DNA of 11,436 bases. Source: Allomyces macrogynus ATCC 38327. Its lineage: Eukaryota; Blastocladiomycota; Blastocladiomycetes; Blastocladiales; Blastocladiaceae. Positions 1 through 7,355 of the stretch are shown piece by piece (positions within the stretch are counted from its first letter, which is position 1; the number at the start of each line of letters is the position of its first letter). The position numbers were made by a program, and so were the translations under genes. The notes below the pieces were generated by a model. It worked only from the letters and a program-made list of their open reading frames with translations. It was not told where the DNA came from and searched no databases. Location of the stretch: NCBI GenBank assembly GCA_000151295.1, contig GG745333.1, positions 66,086-77,521 on the forward strand, in the 5' to 3' direction.

Positions 1-39
1 GAGAAAAAACAAATATCCTTCCCACGGACTAACGAACGC

Positions 40-1377
40 TCAAATAAATATGACGACGAGAGGTAGATAGACCTCAATTGTGGGTGCGTGAGAGGAAGTT
101 CGCACAGGGGTCGCGCCCGCGGCGGGAGCGGATACCGGCACCGACTTGGGCTTCTTGGCCGGTTTCGGCGGGCGCGGTGTCGGCACTTGCGCGGTTCCGG
201 GCGCTGGAACTGATCCAACCGTGGTAGCAGCAGACGGCGACGGTCCCGCGGGCGACCCAGTTCCAGATGCTGTAGCAGCGGCGGCGAGCTTGGCGCGACG
301 CATCGCGCGCTTCGACATTTGCTGCACCGGCGCGTCGCCCGTCGACGACGGGGACGGGCCCGCCATGATACCACCCGGGACCGGGGACCGCGGCCGCGAA
401 ACACCTCCACCCGCACCCGCACCTGTACTTGCACCACCTTGGGCCTGCTGCGCCTGCTGCTGCTGCTTGAGCGCCCTGACCGCTGCCTTCTTCGCCGCGC
501 GCTGCGCGCGCCTTTGCTCGCGCACGACCTCGCGCTGCTGTTCCTTGGCCAATCGTTTCTGCTCGCGAATCGCCTTCTTCTCGGCCGCGCGCGCGGCCTT
601 GGTCGTCGCAGCTGCCGGGGCGGGCGACAGCGTCGTTGACGCGGGCCGCGCCAAGACCGACTTCCCCGCGGCCGGTGACGCCTTGCCTGCCGACTTGCTC
701 GCGCGCTGCTGCTGCAAGTACTCGATCAACGGCGTCGTGGAGGGTTTCGACGGCGCGGGCGTCGCGACCTCTTGTTTCTTGACCTCCACCACGACCGGCT
801 CCGCGCTCCCGTTGCCGTCTTCCCCCGCCGGCGGCGCGAGCCCGCGCATCGCCAAAAACTTACGATACTCTCCGTCCTTCTCCAACGTCCCCGCCGTCGG
901 ATCCGGGACCCCCACCGCCCTTCGCGGAGGCACCTGGCCCGAGTTTTTCCACGCGACCCCGGACCGCCGCTGCCACAATGCGTACTCGACGGCCACCGGG
1001 TACGCGGTCCCCTGCGAGTCGACGAACCCGTGGCCCGCGTAACGGCGCGCCATGTCCTGCACGTCCGCGGCCGACCGGAATTCGAGGTACGCGGCCCCCG
1101 GGGTCGGGCGCTTCCCGGACCCGCCGAACCGTAAGGTCGCGCGCGGGACGTGGCCCGCGGCGTAGCGCGCAGAGAGGAGGGTCGTGTCGAGGGAGGCGCC
1201 GGTGATTCGCGCGAGGTCGGCGAAGAAGAGGGCCGCGGGCAAGGAGGGGGGGAGGTGTCGCACGACGACTTTGAGTCGGGAGCGGGAGGTGGGGGTGGCC
1301 GTCGGGGTAGCCGTTGGGGTGGTCGCAGGCGCGGTGGGGGTCGCGACAGGCGCGGCGGCGGGCGCGCTGGTCGACAT
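40..1377 (-). CDS. UPF3: UPF3/SMG4-type nonsense-mediated mRNA decay factor, 445 aa, single exon
   Basis: UPF3 bridges UPF2 and the exon junction complex or the terminating ribosome in nonsense-mediated decay, shuttling between nucleus and cytoplasm. The call rests on residues about 35-190, a Smg4_UPF3 (RNP-like) domain: it opens with KVVVRHLPPSL, has the strand AAYLEF, then the family motif GHGFVDSQGTAYPVAVEYA, and ends with GTLEKDGEYRKFL, matching the conserved D-x-EYRKFL of the family. Before it is an Ala/Thr/Pro repeat (residues 5-30). After it is a long low-complexity region with a Lys/Arg/Gln-rich probable helix (about 265-310, with a short poly-Q) and a Pro/Ala/Ser tail. I see no clear exon-junction-binding motif near the C-terminus; the last residues (EVYLPLVVIFI) look unlike the family, so a missed 3' intron is possible. 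The length fits the family (roughly 390-480 aa from memory). The start context is GCAACCATGT. Opposite-strand ORFs over this gene are GC-rich shadows. Confidence 0.9.
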   Translation of the reverse strand: MSTSAPAAAPVATPTAPATTPTATPTATPTSRSRLKVVVRHLPPSLPAALFFADLARITGASLDTTLLSARYAAGHVPRATLRFGGSGKRPTPGAAYLEFRSAADVQDMARRYAGHGFVDSQGTAYPVAVEYALWQRRSGVAWKNSGQVPPRRAVGVPDPTAGTLEKDGEYRKFLAMRGLAPPAGEDGNGSAEPVVVEVKKQEVATPAPSKPSTTPLIEYLQQQRASKSAGKASPAAGKSVLARPASTTLSPAPAAATTKAARAAEKKAIREQKRLAKEQQREVVREQRRAQRAAKKAAVRALKQQQQAQQAQGGASTGAGAGGGVSRPRSPVPGGIMAGPSPSSTGDAPVQQMSKRAMRRAKLAAAATASGTGSPAGPSPSAATTVGSVPAPGTAQVPTPRPPKPAKKPKSVPVSAPAAGATPVRTSSHAPTIEVYLPLVVIFI

Positions 1378-1701
1378 GGTTGCTGGTGGTTACGTGCACT
1401 TGGTAGTTGTGGTTCGGCGTGGTCGTGGAGATCGATCTCGCATTACGGCACTAGACGTCGACTGTTGGTCATAGCCTTGCAGACGTGCCGGGCTACTTGC
1501 CGACTGCCGTGAGTGTTCTTTTGCTGGTTGGTGGTTGGTTTAGGTTGGGGGGTTCGAATGATGACAGTTGCTTCTGAGTGGGTTTGGCGAGCAGAAGTCC
1601 GCCATCCGTGCGTGATTCAGGGTCGGTTGTCGGCAAGCGACCAAAGCAATATATACGCTGTACCGCTTTGCAATCAACGGGATTAAACCCCCTGAAACTC
1701 C
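1378..1701. promoter_or_regulatory. Intergenic region: upstream of UPF3 (minus) and of tRNA-Ser copy 1 (plus)
   Basis: There is no convincing coding sequence in this 324-base stretch. An AT-rich TATATA-like patch at 1648-1655 sits about 50 bases before the tRNA and could aid Pol III placement. It is flanked by a 6-base inverted repeat, CAAAGC (about 1642) and GCTTTG (about 1665). A near-perfect but isolated tRNA B-box-like string (GGTTCGAATG) lies at 1551-1560. No TATA box was recognised close to the UPF3 start. Confidence 0.4.
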
Positions 1702-1783
1702 GACAACGTGTCCGAGTGGTTAAGGAGATTGACTAGAAATCAATTAGGCTCTGCCTGCACAGGTTCGAATCCTGTCGTTGTCG
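1702..1783 (+). tRNA. tRNA-Ser(AGA): tRNA-Ser, anticodon AGA (copy 1)
   Basis: This folds as a complete type II tRNA of 82 nt without an intron. The acceptor stem GACAACG pairs with CGTTGTC, with discriminator G. The D stem is TCC/GGA around AGTGGTTAA. The anticodon stem ATTGA/TCAAT encloses loop CTAGAAA, with AGA at 1735-1737. The variable arm is long (AGGC-TCT-GCCT), as expected for Ser, and the T arm is ACAGG-TTCGAAT-CCTGT. AGA becomes IGA and reads UCU/UCC/UCA serine codons. All stems are perfect. The internal B box GGTTCGAATCC is consensus. No CCA is encoded, as is usual in eukaryotes. Confidence 0.97.
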
Positions 1784-2103
1784 CTAAGATGGTGGTACCT
1801 TGTACTCTTGTGCGGGTTCTCTTTTCTGTTTTTGCTTGGACGCCGTCGATTCTTTGCGATTTGAGAGCCTTCGAGGACCCGAAGAGCACAATAGCGCCCC
1901 AATGCAATACTGGCAAGCTGGCCCTGATCCTCCTCTCTGCTCGTGTCTCCCAGTCGCGCCCAGCTCGTTCTCGCTCTTCAAGAAGCCACAATCTCCATTC
2001 GAAAACTATACCTTGCTATTTCGGTACCTCTCTGCTGTCCTACCCCGGCCCACCGCGAGTCGTCCCCCTCATCCAGTCTCTCCACCCTCTCGCTCCACCT
2101 CCA
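1784..2103. other. Intergenic: tRNA trailer (plus) and 3' region of the class C receptor (minus)
   Basis: This 320-base stretch contains the tRNA trailer and the 3' flank of the receptor gene. It is pyrimidine-rich on the plus strand. No AATAAA hexamer was seen on the minus strand. The ORFs across it have no recognisable protein motif. Confidence 0.4.
1822..1833 (+). terminator. Probable Pol III terminator for tRNA-Ser copy 1
   Basis: Two T runs (TTTT at 1822-1825 and TTTTT at 1829-1833) lie about 40-50 bases downstream of the mature tRNA end. They are the first runs of four or more T after the gene, so they are the likely Pol III stop, which implies a fairly long 3' trailer. Confidence 0.5.
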
Positions 2104-5100
2104 TCAGTCCTTAGCCCCAGCCCCACGCACTGGCAACATCCCCCGCGACGTATTCGCTGTCGCGAGGACTCCCTCGGAGGCGAGACTCGGCAAACTCGCG
2201 CCCGGGTTGCCCGCCTCCTTATTCCCGCCAGACGCGCGCGGATCCTTACTGCGGGACCTCGACGCGGCCGACACGGTCGCGACACTCGCCATGACTTTCG
2301 CCCAGGCATCCCGATCCTCGTCCTTATCAAACTGAATCACCCAGCTGCGCCCACGGGAATAAATCGCCATACAGGTCGCGTAATTCACCGGACTCGGATC
2401 AAACGTGGTGCCCGCGAGCCGCACCATGGTCCCCAGGTGTCCGGCCGTCTCGGCCGAATCAGGCACGAGCGCGAGGTACCCGTCCCCCGCATAAAGGTGG
2501 ACCGCGTGCGTTTTCCAGGTCGCGAACCACCGAGAGGTTTCCTTGACGGGGTACCGCCCATGCACGTGCGCGACTTTGCCCGTGTCGTGGTTGAGCGAGA
2601 CTTTCATCCCGGCTTGCGCGCGGGCCGTGGCCGCGCCCGTCGCGGTCAGGGTGCCGGTCCCGCCGGCTTTCCCGGTGCCGGAGGCGGATTCGACGTTGGC
2701 GGCGCCGCGGAGAAGGGCGACGACCAGACGCCCGACGAGGGCCATGTAGGTGAAGATCACGGCGTAGATGAGCAAAACGGTGCGGACAATGTAGGCGCCG
2801 AGGGCAAAGTCGGAGAGCGAGATGAGGCTGAAGGAGAGGACAATGATCGCGACAAAGCCGACGTTCTATGGGCACGCGGTGGTGGCACGGTGTTAGCTCG
2901 AAGACGAGCGCGCGCACGAACCAACAAAAACGAGAGAGCATCTGTACTTGGCTCGTGTACATGATCCAGAGCGTCTCGCGGAACGATGATGCGACGTTGC
3001 GCGTCTACAGTCCACATGTCGGTCGGTCAGTCTTGCCCCCCGTCAATCCGAATCTCTCTCTCGCGAGAAACTCATCTGCACCTTGTACCCCAAGAAAATC
3101 ACAAACGCGAGCAACAGCGCGTTCATGGCAACCGAGACCCCCGTCACGACCGTCACCCCCATCGGGTTACTCGACCGGCACTCGTAATACAGGTACTGCT
3201 TAGAGCTGACAGCGACGGGCGTCGACGGGAACGCGCCGAGCCAAATCGCGAAAATAATGGATTGCACGAGAATGAACCCGCCCACGAGCCGGAACAGGAA
3301 CTCGTTGTTGATGGCGCGCAGGCGGCGCATCGATTTGTCTACGCGAGAGAGAGAGAGAGGGGGGGGGGGGGGGGTGAGCAGTCAGCGGCGGCGCGTGCGG
3401 TGAGGTGCAGGCTAGCATGGAGAAACGAACTGTCTACAAAGAGGGTGGAACGTGTCAGTGAGCGTTTGAGCTAACCGATCCGTACTAAAACGAGGGAAGA
3501 GACGCACCGAAAATCCGCCAAATCTAGACCGAAACCGCGGCCACGACAACACCCGTCAGTCCGTGTTTCCCACTCAGGCCACATAACCACACAACAACAA
3601 CGTACCCGATAAGTCTTGACCGCCGCACTCGTCATTGCCATTTCGTACCCGACCGTCAAGATCCACACCGGCGCATGGCACGTCACCCTTGTCGGTTCCC
3701 CCACGGCCACAAACTCGCTCACCAGCACCAACTGGCATCCGACCGTAATGATCACCAAAAACGGGAACGACAGGTTTTTCACCATTGGTTTCGTGCGGTG
3801 CATGACGAGCACGCCTGTGCCCGCCGAGAACAGCGCCAGGAGCAACGCGCGCACGACGGCCGTGGCGACCACAAACGGGTCCGACCAGGTCGGGTAGAGC
3901 GCGGTCTTGGGCGGGATGTCCGGCGGCGGGATGGCCGTGCCGGAATAGAATTGTGGCGCGTTGATACGCACGACCGACGCGTTCGCGTAGATGTTGTAGG
4001 CGACGCGCTTGGTGCCGGTGTACATGTTCCACACGGAGAAATCGCTATCCATACCGCGCAGGCGCGTCAGCACTCGCTCGCACCCACTCCACCCCCCCCC
4101 CCCCCTCTCTCACCACCACCACCACCACCACCGAGAAAAAAAAATGGACCGTACCCGAGCCGATCACCCGTGTCCGTAAACGCCAGCGTCCCCGTGGCGC
4201 CATCAAACGGTGGCGTGAAGAAATGATTCACGAGCCACAGGTTCTTCATCGTCACGTTCTCCGCGCCGTACTTGACGGCGATCTGGATCAGACCCTTGGC
4301 GATCGCGAGCGCGCAGTCGTAGTTGAGCCCGCCGTAAGCGATCGCGTCGGGCGAGGTGGTCTTGCCCATGGCCGCCCACGCCGCCTCCATTTGCCGGTAC
4401 GGCGCCGATCCGGTCGCGAGTAACGGGTAGACAAAGAAGACGCCCTGCGCGTTGGCCAGGTCAGACGCGTAAGTCGGCGAGTTGGGGTTGAGAAAGGGGA
4501 GGTACTCGGACATGGCGTCGGTGCCGATCTGGATGTCGGGTGCGTGCATCAGTCTTGTAGATCGAGTTTCGACCGGGTGAGAATCCACGGTGCTCCTGTA
4601 CCCAAACATGACTTGCATCCAGCGCCCCTTGCTTGCGCGCCTCGCGCAAGAGCGTGATGGCGTCGTCGCCTGACGAGAGTGCGAGAATCACCACGTTCGA
4701 TTCGCTATTGAGAATGTTCTTGACTTGCATACTCATATCCTGCGTGCCCGACGGGTAGACGTCGCTCAGCGACAGCGTGATGTTGAGCACGCGCGCCGCC
4801 TCGGTGAAACTCGCGCCGACTACCAAGGGGTCACGGTCAGAGCGGATGGAGAGGTAAGCTGAGTGGAAGAGGAGGCAACGTACTTGAGGTCCCGTACGAG
4901 TCGGTCGACGCAAGAATGTTCACGTGCGTCCACCCCATGGACTTGACGAACCGGGCGAGCGCAACACCCTGCTGCGAGTCGTCGGGGATTGTGCGAAAAA
5001 AGCGCGGGAAATCGTCCTATCCACGCGACCGCCGCATTGTCAGCACGCGCACCTCCACCCGAACCCGAACCGATGCGACAAGGAGACTTACCTTGCTCAA

Positions 5101-5572
5101 ATCCGTACTCGACGCCATGCCCGAGCAATGCCAGGTGCGTACGCGACTCTCGGCAAGCACGAGCGGCACGGTCATGCCCGACGAGGCCTCGCCAATGTAG
5201 GCCACCGTATTGTTCTGGTCGTAGAGTTCGTACATGGCGGCGATCGCGCCGGACCGCGAGTCCATGGAATTGCCGCGGATCAGGTTGAACTGGTAGTAGG
5301 TCGAGTTGTAGCTGTTCATGACGGGTAACGCCGTCGTGATCAGCTGGTAGAGCGTTTCGATCGAGAGGTTCGGCGTGCCGTCTGTTCAGAGCGTAAGTAC
5401 GGTTGGGGTCAGTGCACGGTCGTGGGTACGTGGGGAGGTCGGGCGGGATCGTACCGGGACCCGTGAACGGCAAGATCACGCCGATATTGAACGTCCATGG
5501 GGTCGCAAGCACGACTGTTGGCGTGTGCGCGGCCAGGAGCAGGAGCAGCGCGGTCGTCGTGGCCGTGATCAT
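2104..5572 (-). CDS. Class C (GABA-B/glutamate-like) G-protein-coupled receptor with C-terminal PH-like domain, 9 exons, 883 aa
   Basis: Predicted exons are 5572-5455, 5381-5092, 5016-4884, 4819-4602, 4528-4155, 4044-3602, 3338-3082, 3004-2948 and 2865-2104, an open frame of 884 codons with all junction phases consistent. Residues 1-23 are a signal peptide. About 26-400 is a Venus-flytrap domain: FNIGVILPFTGP, then YIGEASSGMT, MASSTDLSKDDFPRFFRTIP, DSQQG and WIGTDAM. There is no cysteine-rich domain, which is GABA-B-like. Residues 434-676 are seven helices with family hallmarks: HRTKPMVKNLSFPF after TM1, KTYRVH after TM3, Cys500/Cys579 as the probable TM3-ECL2 disulfide, and GYKTRNV after TM5. 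The tail (about 728-826) resembles a PH domain: GRYPVKETSRWFATW at its start and a final helix RDAWAKVM. Several ectodomain N-glycosylation sites are visible. It would sense a small extracellular ligand and couple to G protein. An in-frame ATG at 5683 would add 37 residues, but 5572 gives the clean signal peptide. The sixth intron uses an odd donor, GTTGTT. Confidence 0.88.
3339..3601 (-). other. Intron 6 of the class C receptor (263 nt, non-consensus donor)
   Basis: This intron is three to four times longer than the others in the gene (64-110 nt). Splicing at GTTGTT joins V525 to H526, giving KTYRVHKSM. This matches the Y/W-R-V-H motif that follows TM3 in GABA-B-type receptors, and restores frame. 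The stronger-looking donor GTACGT, four bases upstream in the transcript, breaks the frame unless a 7-nt microexon (3433-3427) is added. The acceptor is CGCGTAG, preceded in the transcript by C16 and (TC)7. Confidence 0.65.
3345..3374 (+). repeat. (GA)7 plus G16 tract in receptor intron 6
   Basis: Simple repeat: GA units at 3345-3358 followed by 16 G at 3359-3374. On the transcribed (minus) strand it reads C16 then TC repeats, and serves as the polypyrimidine tract before the intron 6 acceptor. It is the reverse complement of the tract at 4092-4111. Confidence 0.9.
4045..4154 (-). other. Intron 5 of the class C receptor (110 nt, low-complexity)
   Basis: The donor GTACGG follows CTCGG and the acceptor GGATAG precedes CGATTTC. 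Splicing joins GG to C and gives the continuous sequence DRLGDFSVWN. A CTGAC branch-like motif lies just before the acceptor. Nearly the whole intron is simple sequence: T9, GGT repeats, GAGAGA and G14 in the transcript. Confidence 0.85.
4092..4144 (+). repeat. C14, TCTCT, (CAC)7 and A9 tracts in receptor intron 5
   Basis: Run of simple repeats: 14 C at 4092-4105, TCTCT, seven CAC units at 4111-4132, and nine A at 4136-4144. In the transcript this is T9, GGT repeats, GAGAGA and G14, a possible G-quadruplex former. The C14-TCTCTC part is exactly complementary to the intron 6 tract on the same strand. Confidence 0.9.
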
Positions 5573-6190
5573 GAGGCGCGCCAGGGCCGAAATTGACCAT
5601 GGTGACTGCGACCGATGCGCGCGTCGCGCCGCCGTTCGTCGTCGCAGCGGGCGCGTCGTCGGTATCGAGCGCGTCGGGTCCATGGCGAGGTGGTGCGTGA
5701 GGTTGGACAGCGGCAGGTTACGTGTTCGGGATGCGCGGTGTTGGTCGACCCGAGGAGCGGCACCCCAGGATCGTCGAGCGGGAGGGGTGGCGTGTGGTCG
5801 GAAGAGAAGAAAGCGATCCGCAGCTGGGAGTTCGGTCCAGCACGGCGACTTGGATCACCAGCACCAGCTTGGAAGGGCGCGACTGGCCAACGCGGCGAGC
5901 ATCGTCCTCTCTTGAAGTGCGCGTGGTCGTTCCGGCCGGTCGTGAGAACGCGCGCGCGCGGATGCGGCCGTCGGCAGCCGACATCGCGGCAAAAGCGCTG
6001 AGGGTTGGCGGCCGGGAGACATTTCTTTGAGCTGACGCCGCGTGCGTGACATGGAGCAGAGTTTCGACTTGGTTGAGCGTGAGAAACGGCACGCAATCCC
6101 ACTTGGGGCATCCTGACGATGGCCGTGTGCCCAACGCAATATCTACACGCCAAAATTGGTTGATTCAACCGGGCCAAAACTACGAATTCC
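5573..6190. promoter_or_regulatory. Intergenic: 5' region of the class C receptor, then upstream flank of tRNA-Ser copy 2
   Basis: These 618 bases hold long ORFs on both strands, but none has a recognisable motif, and their composition (Arg/Ser/Pro-rich) is that of random GC-rich frames. On the minus strand an ATG with a strong context (CACCATGG) at 5600 opens a 63-codon frame that overlaps the receptor start out of frame. No TATA box was recognised. The tRNA-proximal 100 bases are less GC-rich. Confidence 0.4.
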
Positions 6191-6272
6191 GACAACGTGT
6201 CCGAGTGGTTAAGGAGATTGACTAGAAATCAACTAGGCTCTGCCTGCACAGGTTCGAATCCTGTCGTTGTCG
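6191..6272 (+). tRNA. tRNA-Ser(AGA): tRNA-Ser, anticodon AGA (copy 2)
   Basis: Same 82-nt tRNA as the copy at 1702-1783, differing at one base: position 6233 is C where copy 1 has T. This turns the outermost anticodon-stem pair (27-43) from A-U to A-C. All other stems, the long variable arm and the internal A and B boxes are identical. Identity covers the gene plus three bases upstream (TCC) and two downstream (CT); beyond that the flanks are unrelated, so this is not a recent large tandem duplication. It is probably functional with one weak pair; a decaying copy is possible. Confidence 0.94.
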
Positions 6273-6335
6273 CTGTGGGGCCGATGGATTTGTAAGAATT
6301 CGATGAATGCCCCGAGCATGCTTTGGCTTTGTATC

Positions 6336-6339
6336 TTTT
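6336..6339 (+). terminator. Possible Pol III terminator for tRNA-Ser copy 2
   Basis: TTTT is the first four-T run downstream of the tRNA, about 64 bases past its end. It is short and distant, so it may be a weak stop. Confidence 0.35.
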
Positions 6340-6517
6340 CGCATGGTTTGCAAAACGCTTTCATGCGACACTTTGAGAAGGTCAATGCTGATTTCCTTTT
6401 CCTGATCTTGATGGACTCTCATGCTCAGAACGATAACCAACGACCAACACGACGACGCTGACGACGATGCCATGGAATGATTAGGACATTTCCAATAAAT
6501 ATTCGCGACGTATCCTA

Positions 6518-7284
6518 TCACAAGACGAGCGCCATAACCGCCACCAACACGCCCACCGTCACCGCGACCGCCCGTCCAGATGAACCCACCACACTCACGG
6601 CACCCGACTTACTCGCCGTCGCCGTCGCATTACTCCCCGACCCTGCGGCCGACGACGCCGACTCGACAATCTTGACCGTCGGTGCCGGATGCTCGTACGC
6701 CGTCTTATCATCCGCCGACTTGGGCACCTGCGTCCACTCGGCCGTCTTGTCCCCCTCACACTTCTGCACTGCCGGGAAATAGAACACTTTCCCCGTCTCG
6801 GCCGCGGGCGTCTTCCACTGAATGCCGAAATCGTAGTATTGCCAGTCGGGTAGGGCGTTGCCCGGGCCGGCGGTCCAGGTGACGCTCGCGATTTTCCAGG
6901 TGTAGGTGGTCCCGCCAACGACGGCCGGTGGGGTCAGGGTCTTGTTGTCGATGGAGACGGCCCAGCCTGGGGTCATGGCGGGCTTGACGGTGTAGACGTC
7001 GTCGCTGTGAGATGCGGAAGAGGAGGGGCGAGGTCAGTTTTGGTGCGAACATGCGAGAGCGGACAGTCGAGCGGAGGGAGCTGAAGGACGTACGGAATCT
7101 GCACGGTCACGGCATTCGTGGCCGCACCGGAACACCCGTGCGGCACGCGCAGCGCCGTCACCGTGTAGGCGTTGGCAGAGGCAGTCGCCGGGTTCATAGT
7201 CGCGTGTGCGTGCGCGCCGCCCACGAGCAGCGCGAGGACCACGGTCACTGCGAGAAGTGCGAGCGTAGGTGCCGGGAAGGTCAT
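6518..7284 (-). CDS. YcnI/DUF1775-type copper-binding domain protein, secreted and probably GPI-anchored, 225 aa, 2 exons
   Basis: Exons are 7284-7094 and 7004-6518; the 89-nt intron (GTACGT donor, CTGAC branch-like motif, CACAG acceptor) joins CC to C, giving VTVQIPDDVYTVKPAMTPGW. Residues 1-26 are a signal peptide ending AHA, so the mature protein would begin at His27. Residues 27-177 match the bacterial YcnI family: Y-x-V-T-x-L-RVPHGCSG, VTVQIP, VKPAMTPGW, VTWTAGP, YYDFGIQWKTP, GKVFYFPAVQKCEG, W-x-QVP and EHPAP. Cys51 and Cys146 probably form a disulfide. B. subtilis YcnI, as I recall, binds Cu(II) through its mature N-terminal His and a conserved Trp. After the domain come a Ser/Ala/Gly stretch (179-207) and a hydrophobic end (209-225) with no basic tail, typical of a GPI signal. 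Bacterial homologues use a C-terminal membrane helix instead. No copper genes are adjacent. Copper handling at the cell surface is inferred. Confidence 0.9.
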
Positions 7285-7355
7285 GGTTGCGAAGAAGGGG
7301 GGGACGGGGAGAGAATGAATCGAGAGAAGCGGTGCGGGGAGCGCTCAGGGGCCGA

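Noticed and set aside
146..1042. Long plus-strand ORF (298 codons) opposite UPF3
   Set aside because: Antisense shadow of the UPF3 coding region; Cys/Arg/Ala-rich with no domain, while the minus strand has a clear UPF3 motif series.
1708..2964. Plus-strand ORF of 418 codons starting inside tRNA-Ser copy 1
   Set aside because: It begins in a tRNA and runs antisense to receptor exons and introns; its Arg/Gly-rich composition fits a shadow.
4081..4144. Coding Gly-rich C-terminus reading through the receptor intron 5 repeat
   Set aside because: Translated poly-Gly arises from intron repeats; splicing at GTACGG/ATAG restores frame into the 7TM domain.
5573..5683. 37-residue extension of the receptor from the ATG at 5683
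   Set aside because: An Arg-rich stretch before a perfect signal peptide beginning at 5572; kept only as an alternative start.
5569..6195. Minus-strand ORF of 208 codons upstream of the receptor
   Set aside because: No family motif, overlaps open frames on the other strand, and ends just inside the receptor first exon in another frame; likely GC-driven chance.
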